A DNA stretch of 64,000 nucleotides from an uncultured Actinomycetes bacterium (GTDB lineage Bacteria; Actinomycetota; Acidimicrobiia; Acidimicrobiales; Acidimicrobilacustridaceae). The stretch covers positions 1 through 64,000 of the forward strand of contig CALBSE010000066.1 in assembly GCA_937927725.1 (NCBI GenBank), read 5' to 3'. The notes under the pieces were generated by a model that made no database searches, had not been told where the DNA came from, and was given only the letters and a program-made list of their open reading frames with translations. Both the position numbers and the translations under genes were made by a program. Shown here piece by piece: positions 42,966-51,040 of this stretch. The stretch's first letter is position 1, and the number at the start of each line of letters is the position of its first letter.

Positions 42966-43113
42966 GTATTTCCCCTTTATGTTCCGCCGGGCGGGAGCCC
43001 GGCATTTAATGTCGACCGGATTCCACGCGGGAATCTCTGCCCTAGTTACTTAACAGAAGACAGTAGTCCCCCGTCTCGAGATGCCCTGACGAACCCCCGA
43101 GGAGCGACAGAAC

Positions 43114-43767
43114 TCAGGCGTCCGGGAAATCCATCGGAGGCGAGACCTCAGTAATTGGAGCAAACCGCTGGGGAAACATCGTTGCGGCATCGAGGTGCTG
43201 TCCAAGTTCGGTACGGCGGCCATCGCTGCGGATATGCACTGGCCACCCGTGGAGGGCCTGCCATGCGCCCACTGCGTAGAGAAGCTCGGTGGCCACGCCC
43301 TGCCGACGCCAATTGGGATCGACAAACACCTGGTCGATCACACCCTCTTCGAACCACCAACGCACCGCCCCAACTTGTTCGTCGTTGTCAACGGGCATCG
43401 AGAAGAACATCGGGTCGGTAACGATGGTTCCCTCGGGAAGGTGGTCGGTGGGAAATCCAACAATCGACATAGCTGGCCGACTCGCGTCGAGCTCAGGCAG
43501 CATCACGTACCAAATTTTTGGTGCTGCCCCAAGCGCCGCGTTGTTCAGTCGAATAACACCGCGACCTTCGCTGTCGACGCCGACGCGCCACAACACGAAC
43601 ATTCCGTCGGTCTCAATGGGATCGTCAAGTAACGACCCATCGGGAAAGTCATTCGTAAGAACGCAGCGCACACTCCACCGATCGCCGGGGAGTGCCCCTT
43701 CGCGAATGTGGACTGAATTGGTCCCTACGGGTGGAAGTTCAACGGTAGGAAATGGGTCGTACAGCAA
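43114..43767 (-). CDS. GNAT acetyltransferase-like protein
   Basis: 217 residues from TTG 43767, only 5 bases after the stop of the PQFTG gene, so coupled to it. The C-terminal half has the GNAT core QVGAVRWWFEEGVIDQVFVDPNWRRQGVATELLYAVGAWQALHG, with the acetyl-CoA-binding R-R-Q-G-x-A. The N-terminal ~110 residues are not recognised. It should transfer an acetyl group to an unknown amine. A decayed copy sits at 40098-40382. Confidence 0.72.
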   Translation of the reverse strand: MLYDPFPTVELPPVGTNSVHIREGALPGDRWSVRCVLTNDFPDGSLLDDPIETDGMFVLWRVGVDSEGRGVIRLNNAALGAAPKIWYVMLPELDASRPAMSIVGFPTDHLPEGTIVTDPMFFSMPVDNDEQVGAVRWWFEEGVIDQVFVDPNWRRQGVATELLYAVGAWQALHGWPVHIRSDGRRTELGQHLDAATMFPQRFAPITEVSPPMDFPDA

Positions 43768-43772
43768 TGAGA

Positions 43773-44783
43773 TCAGCCAGTGAACTGCGGAACCACGGGA
43801 TCAACTGCAGCTGTGGTTGAAGTCGAAGTCGTCGGCAATGGCGGTCCAGCGACAGTCACAGTGAGCGTCGTCGCCGACGAAATCTGCGTGTCGTACTGAA
43901 GGATCTGCGCAACAGCAAGATCGTTCCCCATGAGATTTGCACAGGTTGTCGGCAGCATCCAGCCGAAGCCCCACCCGGTCATCAAGTTGTCAATCGTGGT
44001 GGAAAGCGAGTTCGCCGTTGTTGGGTCGTCTATGCACATCTGCGATGGGTCGATGCCGTCGTAATAGGACGTGAGATAGGCGTTGAGGAACGTTTGCTGT
44101 CCACTGTCGCCCGCTGCAAGCACCGCATCGGAGACGCGCTGGAAAAATGGAGTCGCTAAAGCTGCAGAACTTGAAGGCTGGGCGCCATAGGGCGCATACC
44201 CCGTCTGTATCGATACCGGTTGTCCCGAGAGAGTCTCAGTCGTGCCGGCCGGCAGGGTGTCACCAAAAGAAAGAGTGCGCGTCGTCACCGTGAAAGGTGT
44301 CAGGCCGTCAATCACCAATGGCACGCCGACCGCGGGCAGGATCCAAAAATTATTGGTGCCCGGATAAGGCATTGTTGTACCTGCGGCTGATGAGTTGTAC
44401 GAGACAAATGCACTGTCGAACGTTGCTGCATCCGTCCAGGCGATCTGCGCCTCGCAGGTTTCCGTGGTCGTTCCGTCCGACACGGTGATCAACGGAATCA
44501 GGTTGGTACCCAACACCGGTGATGGCGTTACCGCCGGAGAACCATCGACCACATCAAACGTCGCGAGATCCGAGTTCGTCTTCATCAAACCAAACTTCGC
44601 AGTGCACGAGGAATAGGTGCCGGGGACATAGGCCGACTGCGGTTGCAGTCCAGCGCCGTGGTCGGTCGTAACTGGCTCGGCCGATGCCGTGACCAATTCG
44701 GTGGCCGTTGCGCTCACGCCCAGAAGAGCAGCCATACCGCCGAGGAAAACCCGCCAAGACATTCGCAGCCGTTTACTTCGCAT
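43773..44783 (-). CDS. Secreted protein with C-terminal PQFTG tail (copy B)
   Basis: 336 residues from ATG 44783 (MRSKRLRMSWRVFLGGMAALLG), GAGGG just upstream; a TTG at 44801 is also open. Homologous to 40388-41404 throughout: GAGLQPQSAYVPGTYSSCTAKFGL, CEAQIAWTDAATFDSAF, TLSFGDTLPAG and TQISSATTLTVTVAGPPLPTT. It ends VDPVVPQFTG. Function unknown. Start of an operon with the GNAT gene and then a binding-protein gene. Confidence 0.8.
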   Translation of the reverse strand: MRSKRLRMSWRVFLGGMAALLGVSATATELVTASAEPVTTDHGAGLQPQSAYVPGTYSSCTAKFGLMKTNSDLATFDVVDGSPAVTPSPVLGTNLIPLITVSDGTTTETCEAQIAWTDAATFDSAFVSYNSSAAGTTMPYPGTNNFWILPAVGVPLVIDGLTPFTVTTRTLSFGDTLPAGTTETLSGQPVSIQTGYAPYGAQPSSSAALATPFFQRVSDAVLAAGDSGQQTFLNAYLTSYYDGIDPSQMCIDDPTTANSLSTTIDNLMTGWGFGWMLPTTCANLMGNDLAVAQILQYDTQISSATTLTVTVAGPPLPTTSTSTTAAVDPVVPQFTG

Positions 44784-44839
44784 AGCCCTCAACAATAGCA
44801 AGCGACTTCAGACCCCAGGCTCGGGCCGATCCACGCGAC

Positions 44840-44873
44840 AAGGGCGGCCGCCGGTTTCCCGACGACCGCCCTT
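44840..44873 (-). terminator. Terminator of the second binding-protein gene (minus strand)
   Basis: The same stem and loop as at 41507-41540 (identical over 34 bases), again complete only as minus-strand RNA through G-U pairs. It follows the stop at 44907. The copy went along with the array duplication. Confidence 0.8.
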
Positions 44874-44906
44874 GGTCCATTCACTTCGACGCCGAAGCGT
44901 CAGGAA

Positions 44907-46325
44907 TTACTTGCCAGCTTGCGAGATGCGGTTGGCATCGAGCTTGGCTCGATCAACAACCGGTCCGGTGAGCTTGACGAGGTACTTCGAATCACAGGCC
45001 TGAGTTCCAATGGTGGTCGGAAGAACCTGTTCGTACTTCGTGCCGGTCAGCTTCACAACCAGGGCGCAGTTACCCGGGATGTTCTGGCCAGGATTGGCCG
45101 GCGACTGGAGACCGCCAGCATCGAAGCTGGTGATTTTCTGCAGGTTGCTGATGACGCAATCACTTGTGAGGGTTGAACCACACGACTGTGCACCCTGTGC
45201 CCAAAGGAGGAATGCTGCAGTGGCCTGAGCACCGAGAAGGCTGGTGGCTCCACCACTGGCCTTCACGATCTCGAGGTACTTCGCAACAGCCGGAACCTTG
45301 TCGGCTTCTTCGAACGGGTAGTAGGTCATACGGACATAGACGTTGTCGCCGTTGCCCGCGGTGTTCCACTTTGCGAAGTTCGTGTCGTAGAAGTTGGCTT
45401 CTTCCATCCAGATGGGGTTGTAGCCAATGGCCTTCGCGGCATCAAGAACGTTCTCGAAGTTCGGAGCAGGTGAGCCTGAGAAATAGACAACCTCAGCACC
45501 ACAATCCTTCAAACGCTGAACGAATGGAGTCCAGTTTGATTCGCCACCGATGTTGTACACCTGGGCGCAATCGAGGAAGCTCCAGCCAGCCTGCTTGTAC
45601 GCAATGACAGCCTTTTCGGTTGAATCAACCGTTGCGGCGTAGTTGGCGTACATGGTTGCGGCCTTCTTGACCTGCGTCGGGAACTTCTCAGCCATTTGGA
45701 AGGCATTCGACGCGTCGTAGTAATCGGCCGGGTTCGGTGTGGGCTGAACCATGTACGGACCATTCGCGAACTGCGGAGACACCGTGTAGGTCGGGACGGC
45801 AGCGAGCTTGCATCCGACGCGGGTGGTTTCCTGCGCGGAGTCGAGCGACCAGCCTTCACCCACGAGCATGAAGTCTTTCGAGCATGCGTCGGTCATGACA
45901 TTGTTGACATTCATGATCGCGGCGTCGCCGTAGTTGCCAACAACCTGACGGCCGTTAATGCCGCCCTGATCGTTACACCACTTGATCATGGCCTTGATGG
46001 CGTCAGACATTTCCTTGTTAAGACCAGGAGCCGACGGGTAGCCAGCGTCATCGCCATAACCAATTGTGATGCTGGTGTCGGTCACGCCCTGTTGGGTTGC
46101 ACCCTTGGCATCACCCTTGCCACATGGCGAGGTCATGGTGCCGAAGTCGGTAGCCGATGACGCCTTGGTGGTGGCCGAGCCGCCGCCGGATGAATCCGAA
46201 CGACCGCTGCCGCACGCAACCGCAAAAATGCTGAGCACGGCGACAAGCGCCACAACCAACACTGCGCCACTTGAGCGGCGCTTCGGTCGGCTCTTCACCG
46301 ACGCAGTTCCATTGCCTGTAGGCAC
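44907..46325 (-). CDS. Branched-chain amino acid-type substrate-binding lipoprotein
   Basis: 472 residues from GTG 46325, preceded by AAAGGGGAAAT as in its paralogue. The lipobox FAVAC follows VLVVALVAVLSI. The same Peripla_BP_6 fold: TSITIGYGDDAGYPSAPGLNKEMSDAIKAMIKWCNDQGGINGRQVVG, then CAQVYNIGGESNWTPFVQRLKDCGAEVVYFSGSPAP. It ends RISQAGK. The ligand may differ from the paralogue, since the loop around 195-215 (NPADYYDASNAFQ) is changed. No permease nearby. Confidence 0.88.
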   Translation of the reverse strand: MPTGNGTASVKSRPKRRSSGAVLVVALVAVLSIFAVACGSGRSDSSGGGSATTKASSATDFGTMTSPCGKGDAKGATQQGVTDTSITIGYGDDAGYPSAPGLNKEMSDAIKAMIKWCNDQGGINGRQVVGNYGDAAIMNVNNVMTDACSKDFMLVGEGWSLDSAQETTRVGCKLAAVPTYTVSPQFANGPYMVQPTPNPADYYDASNAFQMAEKFPTQVKKAATMYANYAATVDSTEKAVIAYKQAGWSFLDCAQVYNIGGESNWTPFVQRLKDCGAEVVYFSGSPAPNFENVLDAAKAIGYNPIWMEEANFYDTNFAKWNTAGNGDNVYVRMTYYPFEEADKVPAVAKYLEIVKASGGATSLLGAQATAAFLLWAQGAQSCGSTLTSDCVISNLQKITSFDAGGLQSPANPGQNIPGNCALVVKLTGTKYEQVLPTTIGTQACDSKYLVKLTGPVVDRAKLDANRISQAGK

Positions 46326-46514
46326 TGATTTCCCCTTTGTAGATGGCTGTTAAACCGACCAGAGTCGGATGCCCCCTTGGCGAACCAAGAGAACGAGGCA
46401 CCACGCCAATAGGCATGGCGCAGGGTGAGCCCCCCCGTGAAGCGATCTCCCCCAGCCCCCACCGAAGTGACGGCCGACACGTACGTTACTGTCCCAATTC
46501 GGAAGTGACAAGCG

Positions 46515-47021
46515 TCATGCCCCGAAATAGCTGGGATCCGATCGATCCCGGACCCCAACCGTGAAATCCGCCTCCCATTGGAAGGTTGCGGCGGGGTCGA
46601 AGGGCACCGAGTAGTTCCAGTCGAAGGCACAGACCCGCCTGGCGATTCGCCACTCACCCGCTCGACGCTCGAATCGATCGATATATCGGAGTCCCATGAT
46701 CATGTCCGTGGCCGATCCATCAGCCTCTGGTCGACTGACGTGATGGGCGACGCAATAGGTGTCGACCTGTGCGCTGTCACCATCCAGCGTGATGTGCGGC
46801 AGCGCGATGAAGTGGGTGGTCGCTGCGAAATGGGGAAGGACTGTGCAGACCCAGTCAGCGAACTCGTCACCCGAACCACGGAACGAATTGTGGTCGTCGA
46901 AACCATCGGGGTGATAGCAGGACGCCATACGTTCACGATCAAGCCGATCGGTTCCGCGGGCGAGTCGCTGGATCACATCAGTGATTTCAGCGCGAGCAAT
47001 GAGGTCGTCAGTCGTGAGCAT
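46515..47021 (-). CDS. SnoaL-like / NTF2-fold protein
   Basis: 168 residues: LIARAEITDVIQRLARGTDRLDRERMASCYHPDGFDDHNSFRGSGDEFADWV, then THFIALPHITLDGDSAQVDTYCVAHH and the strand-rich end GEWRIARRVCAFDWNYS. The fold is that of SnoaL_4 proteins (dehydratase/isomerase relatives). Enzymatic role and substrate unknown. It lies 33 bases downstream of the MFS gene on the same strand and is probably co-transcribed. Confidence 0.82.
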   Translation of the reverse strand: MLTTDDLIARAEITDVIQRLARGTDRLDRERMASCYHPDGFDDHNSFRGSGDEFADWVCTVLPHFAATTHFIALPHITLDGDSAQVDTYCVAHHVSRPEADGSATDMIMGLRYIDRFERRAGEWRIARRVCAFDWNYSVPFDPAATFQWEADFTVGVRDRSDPSYFGA

Positions 47022-47054
47022 TCACGAAGTATCGCGAATGCTTCTGCGTGGCGC

Positions 47055-48617
47055 TCAGGCGTCTTCGAGTTCTGGCCACTCGCCCGGATGCGGTGCTTCC
47101 TGTGACTCGAGATCGGGAAGAAAAGTAAACGCGGCGATCGATCCAGCGAGCGCGACTCCAGCGCACACAAAACAACCGAGGTGCATGCCCTGCATAAACG
47201 CGTCGGACGCAGAAGTTTTGAATAGCTCCTGAACTTCGGCGGGAGCGCGCGACGCAACGACGAGGGCTGCGGCCATCGATGACTTCGCTGCGGTAACGGC
47301 GTCAGCAGGAATCTGCGAGAAGTTCGCGAGGAAGTCACCAATCTTTGGGGCGTACACCGATGCAAAAACGCTGCCAACAACGGCAACGCCAAGCGTTCCA
47401 CCGATTTCACGAGTGGTGTCATTGACTGCAGCTCCCGCCCCTGCTTTTTCTTTCGGCAAAGACGACATAACGGCTGCCGTTGACGGCGATGTCACGAGAG
47501 AAAGTCCGGTCGCAATAAATGCCATTGAGATCACGACTGGGCCGAAGTACGCGGTGTCAGCGCCGCAGAAGCCAATGATGATGAAACCGATCATCATTGT
47601 GAGCAGACCCGCGCCAACAACACGCCTCGGTCCGAACTTCAGTGCCAAACGGGCAGCGTTAGGCGCAGTTATTGCTGCGAAGATCGCAAACGGCAACGTG
47701 TGCACACCCGCCGACAACGTCGAGTACCCGCGCACGAACTGGAAGTACTGCGTGACGATGAAGATGAAGCCGAAGAGGGTGAAGAAGGCGACAGCAATCG
47801 AGCCGGCCGCTGCACTAAATCGGGCGATGCGAAAGACGCGCGCATCAAGCAATGGGTGCTCTCTTCGCAGTTCGAACCAAACAAAGAACGCAAGGAGCGC
47901 TGCTGCGCCGACAAACCCGGCAATCGTTTCGGCCGAGTTCCAACCAGCGTGCGGTCCCTCGATCACGGTGTAAACGAGAAGCCCTACTGCGAGGATCGAC
48001 GTCACTGTTCCGATCCAGTCGAATGCTCCGGACTCGGGATCCTTCGAGGACGGCACGAGGAACCACCCAGCAATCAGCGCAACCGCAACAATCGGCACGT
48101 TGACAAGAAAGATCGAACCCCACCAGAAATGCTCAAGGAGGAGACCACCGGTTACGGGTCCAAAGGCAACGGCCATGCCCGAAACAGCCGACCACGCACC
48201 GATCGCTTTTGCTCGTTCGGTTGGATCGGTAAACACGTTGGTGAGAATCGCAAGGGTGGCAGGGAAGACGAGTGCTGCACCGATGCCCATTGCCGCACGG
48301 GCGGCGATGAGTTGTCCCGAACTCTGCGAGAGCGCCGCAAGCACCGACATCGCGGCGAAAATCACGAGCCCAATCTGCATTGCACCCTTTCGCCCGAGAC
48401 GGTCTCCGAGGCCACCGGCGGCAAGAAGCAAACCGGCGAAGACCAGGCTGTAGGCATCAACGATCCACTGAAGGTCAGTCGTGGATGCACTGAGGTCATG
48501 ACTCAACGTCGGAAGCGCAACGTTCACGATGGTGTTATCGACAACAACGAGAAAAACGCTGAGGGCAAGAACAACGAGAATCCACCAACGGCGGCGGTAG
48601 GCGGTTACAGCATCCAT
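47055..48617 (-). CDS. MFS drug exporter, DHA2 (14-TM)
   Basis: 520 residues. TM1 LALSVFLVVVDNTIVNVALPTL (D-x-T-I-V-N-V-A-L-P, classic DHA2), loop 2-3 GGLGDRLGRKGAMQ, motif C-like VAFGPVTGGLLLEHFWWGSIF. It resembles the exporter at 4102-5685. The gene is divergent from a TetR gene; a TATAGT box lies in the shared 85-base gap. Presumed efflux of a toxic compound sensed by that TetR. Confidence 0.93.
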   Translation of the reverse strand: MDAVTAYRRRWWILVVLALSVFLVVVDNTIVNVALPTLSHDLSASTTDLQWIVDAYSLVFAGLLLAAGGLGDRLGRKGAMQIGLVIFAAMSVLAALSQSSGQLIAARAAMGIGAALVFPATLAILTNVFTDPTERAKAIGAWSAVSGMAVAFGPVTGGLLLEHFWWGSIFLVNVPIVAVALIAGWFLVPSSKDPESGAFDWIGTVTSILAVGLLVYTVIEGPHAGWNSAETIAGFVGAAALLAFFVWFELRREHPLLDARVFRIARFSAAAGSIAVAFFTLFGFIFIVTQYFQFVRGYSTLSAGVHTLPFAIFAAITAPNAARLALKFGPRRVVGAGLLTMMIGFIIIGFCGADTAYFGPVVISMAFIATGLSLVTSPSTAAVMSSLPKEKAGAGAAVNDTTREIGGTLGVAVVGSVFASVYAPKIGDFLANFSQIPADAVTAAKSSMAAALVVASRAPAEVQELFKTSASDAFMQGMHLGCFVCAGVALAGSIAAFTFLPDLESQEAPHPGEWPELEDA

Positions 48618-48689
48618 CGGTTACTCCAGAAGAATTCGGGCGAGGATCTTCACTATAGAACAGCGCTCCACAGAAGTAGAACAACGACC

Positions 48690-48695
48690 TATAAT
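48690..48695 (+). promoter_or_regulatory. TATAAT -10 box of the TetR gene
   Basis: A consensus -10 hexamer ends 7 bases before the ATG at 48703, so transcription would begin at or next to the start codon (leaderless mRNA). Two TAGAACA-(G/A)CG motifs nearby (48656 and 48678 regions) may be operator halves. Confidence 0.6.
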
Positions 48696-48702
48696 TACCA
48701 GT

Positions 48703-49347
48703 ATGGCTTCGGCAAAACAATTGGCATCAGTGCCGATCAGGCATCGGACTCCTTCAGTGGAAGTCACCAGTTCCGTGATTGCTGCTGCGCTGCGGATCAT
48801 TGGCACCGATGGAGCCGAAGCGATCACCGTGCGCCGACTCGCCGCCGAAGCCGGCGTCGCCCCAATGAGCATCTACAACCACTTTGGCGACATGCACGGA
48901 GTTTTCGATGCCGTGTTCGAACACGGATTCACCAAGTTCGCCGAAACCCTCCGCAAAGCAGCAACATCAAGTAATCCCATCGTGGCGCTCCACCAAATGT
49001 GTAATGCCTATCGAACGTTCGCTCTTGAAAATCCCGACACCTATGCAGTCATGTTTCTTCGAGTAGTCCCAGGCTTCGAGGCTTCCGAAGAATCCTTCCT
49101 TGCTGCAGCGCACTCATTCGAAGAACTACGCACCGCCGTCGAACGCGCAATCGAGACGGAACACTTCGTCCCTGGTGATGCCGCAGTAATCGCCCAAGAG
49201 ATTTGGGCAACATGTCATGGGGCAGTTGCACTGGAACTGCTTGGAATGTGCGCGTTCGCTGATCCAGTTGAAACCTACGACGCGTTAGTTGTCACACTTC
49301 TACGGGGTCTCCTGCTGGATCCAACGGAATCTGCAGTACTCGCCTGA
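48703..49347 (+). CDS. TetR family regulator
   Basis: 214 residues. HTH: ALRIIGTDGAEAITVRRLAAEAGVAPMSIYNHFGDMHGVFDAVF. The C-terminal part matches the TetR_C_33-like type (MCNAYRTFALENPDTYAVMFL). It is divergent from the DHA2 exporter at 47055-48617 and is its likely repressor. The 3' end overlaps the convergent cupin gene by 56 bases. Confidence 0.92.
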   Translation: MASAKQLASVPIRHRTPSVEVTSSVIAAALRIIGTDGAEAITVRRLAAEAGVAPMSIYNHFGDMHGVFDAVFEHGFTKFAETLRKAATSSNPIVALHQMCNAYRTFALENPDTYAVMFLRVVPGFEASEESFLAAAHSFEELRTAVERAIETEHFVPGDAAVIAQEIWATCHGAVALELLGMCAFADPVETYDALVVTLLRGLLLDPTESAVLA

Positions 49348-49681
49348 CGCCAGGTTCAAGTTCGGTGACGTGGCCTTTGCCATGTTCATCTTCTGCAAGC
49401 ACCACACCACCGGCCGGGAGCGTTCGAGTTTCGCCGTCACTCGCAGTGATTCGGACCCAACCATCGAGGAACACCACGAACTGACGTCGAGGCGCGTTAT
49501 GCGGAGCTGGAATCTGATCCAACGCCTGCACCGTGAGGAACTGGACACGACTCACATCGACGCCTGGTGAGACCCAAAGCTCGGCAACACCTCTTTCTGC
49601 CGGATTCACGACGCGATCAAGAGTCACCTCTTCGAAGTGGCTCTCGCCGTCAGCGTCCGCCCAAATGCGCAAGTAATCCAT
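49292..49681 (-). CDS. Small cupin-like protein
   Basis: 129 residues, a single beta-barrel: FEEVTLDRV, AELWVSPGVDVSRVQFLTV, RQFVVFLDGWVRITASDGETRTLPAGGVVLAEDEHGKGH. The spacing of the two cupin motifs fits, with few of the usual histidines, so catalysis is doubtful. Function unknown. It overlaps the end of the convergent TetR gene, so one of the two 3' ends may be regulatory for the other. Confidence 0.65.
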   Translation of the reverse strand: MDYLRIWADADGESHFEEVTLDRVVNPAERGVAELWVSPGVDVSRVQFLTVQALDQIPAPHNAPRRQFVVFLDGWVRITASDGETRTLPAGGVVLAEDEHGKGHVTELEPGVRRVLQIPLDPAGDPVEV

Positions 49682-49739
49682 AACGTGACAATGCCACCGC
49701 TCTCTCGGTCTGCCAAAAAGCTGGACTGCGAAGATGCCT

Positions 49740-51029
49740 CTACACGAACCCGAGCCAACCAGCGACCGTCTGCACTAAGACAACCGCCGCAAGAATCGCG
49801 ATCACGACGACACAAACGAGTGCAGCGACTCGGAACTTCGGCCCATTCGCAGCGTTTCCAAGAACCGCACGACGATTCGCCAAGATCAAGATGAAAATCA
49901 AAATGATCGGCGTGATCAGACCATTGATTACCTGCATGTTGATGAGAAGTGAGATCAGATTGCCCGGTAATAGCGCAACTGCAGCACCGATCACGATGAG
50001 CGCAGTAAAGAGGCCCATGAACAAAGGTGCTTCACGGAACGTTTTTGATACTGAGCGCTCCACACCTACCGCCTCGGCAACGGCATAGGACGTTGCGAGA
50101 GGAACCACTGCTGCGGCAAGCGCCGATGCGCCAAGGAGGCCGATACCAAAGAGGATCTCTGCAGCTGAACCAGCAACTGGTTCAAGTGCTTGAGCGGCTT
50201 CCTTTGCCGATTCAAGCGGGCCCGTTCCACCGATCGCTGCAGCGGTCGCAACAATGATCGCCATCGAAATGATGTTGGCGAACACTGCGCCGGTGATGGT
50301 GTCGATGCGCACCATTCGATATTCCTCAGGCCCACTTCCGCTGTCGGCCACGGCGGCTGCTTGATACAGCTGCATATAAGGCGTGATCGTCGTACCGATG
50401 AGTGCGACAACTAAGAAGAGAAATTCTTTGGTTCCGAGCATGTGTGGGATCAAGGTGTTGCTCACAACCTGGCCCCAATCGGGCTTACCAAGAATCGCGG
50501 CAATCGGGTACGTAATGAACGCGAGACCAAGAAGTAAGAAAACCCGCTCGGCATACCGATAGTTCCCGAAGACAACAACCGCCCAGATAGCAAGAGCGGC
50601 GATCGGAATTGAAATGTAGCGAGTAACACCAAAGAGTTCGAATGCTGCACCAATACCAGCGAACTCAGAGACAACAAGTCCGAGGTTTGCGATGAGCAAG
50701 CAGATAATTGCGAATGCAGACGCGCGGAGTGGGAACTGTTCGCGAATAAGCGACATCAGTCCTTCGCCGGTATGCGCACCAAGGCGAGCTGACATTTCCT
50801 GAACGATGACAAGCGCAATTGTCACCAACATCATCACGAACAGCGTTCGGTAGCCGAATTCCGAACCCGCCGACGCGTACGTCGCAATGCCGCCAGCATC
50901 GTTGCCCGCGTTTGCGGCAATGAGGCCAGGACCGAGGACCGCAAGCCAAATCATCCAGCGTCGGCGACGTTTGGGCGCGGATGTTCGTGCTCCTTTCGCC
51001 TTTGCGGGTTCGTTGATCGGATCGGTCAT
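49740..51029 (-). CDS. Nramp-related divalent metal (probably Mg2+) transporter
   Basis: 429 residues, about 11 helices. The TM1 region reads GLIAANAGNDAGGIATYASAGSEFG instead of the DPGN of true Nramp manganese/iron transporters. The TM6 region reads IGTTITPYMQLYQ, lacking the metal-selective Met of the MPH motif. Those changes are what is known from the Nramp-related magnesium transporters (NRMT). The gene directly follows (11 bases) a gene for an MgtE-type cytosolic sensor, supporting Mg2+ (inference). Start ATG 51029. Confidence 0.82.
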   Translation of the reverse strand: MTDPINEPAKAKGARTSAPKRRRRWMIWLAVLGPGLIAANAGNDAGGIATYASAGSEFGYRTLFVMMLVTIALVIVQEMSARLGAHTGEGLMSLIREQFPLRASAFAIICLLIANLGLVVSEFAGIGAAFELFGVTRYISIPIAALAIWAVVVFGNYRYAERVFLLLGLAFITYPIAAILGKPDWGQVVSNTLIPHMLGTKEFLFLVVALIGTTITPYMQLYQAAAVADSGSGPEEYRMVRIDTITGAVFANIISMAIIVATAAAIGGTGPLESAKEAAQALEPVAGSAAEILFGIGLLGASALAAAVVPLATSYAVAEAVGVERSVSKTFREAPLFMGLFTALIVIGAAVALLPGNLISLLINMQVINGLITPIILIFILILANRRAVLGNAANGPKFRVAALVCVVVIAILAAVVLVQTVAGWLGFV

Positions 51030-51040
51030 GACAACTCAGT

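Larger units (their letters stand above)
39868..46325 (-). repeat. Tandem gene array: binding protein / PQFTG protein / GNAT units
   Basis: Reading 3'-ward on the minus strand the order is binding protein (46325-44907), PQFTG protein, GNAT, binding protein (42965-41574), PQFTG protein, GNAT remnant, binding-protein tail. A ~3.3 kb unit has thus been duplicated, and the last unit is collapsing. The terminators after the two intact binding-protein genes are identical. Confidence 0.8.

Noticed and set aside
47700..48974. Long plus-strand open frame opposite the DHA2 exporter
   Set aside because: Arg/Cys/His-rich composition and no ribosome site; it mirrors the real minus-strand gene.
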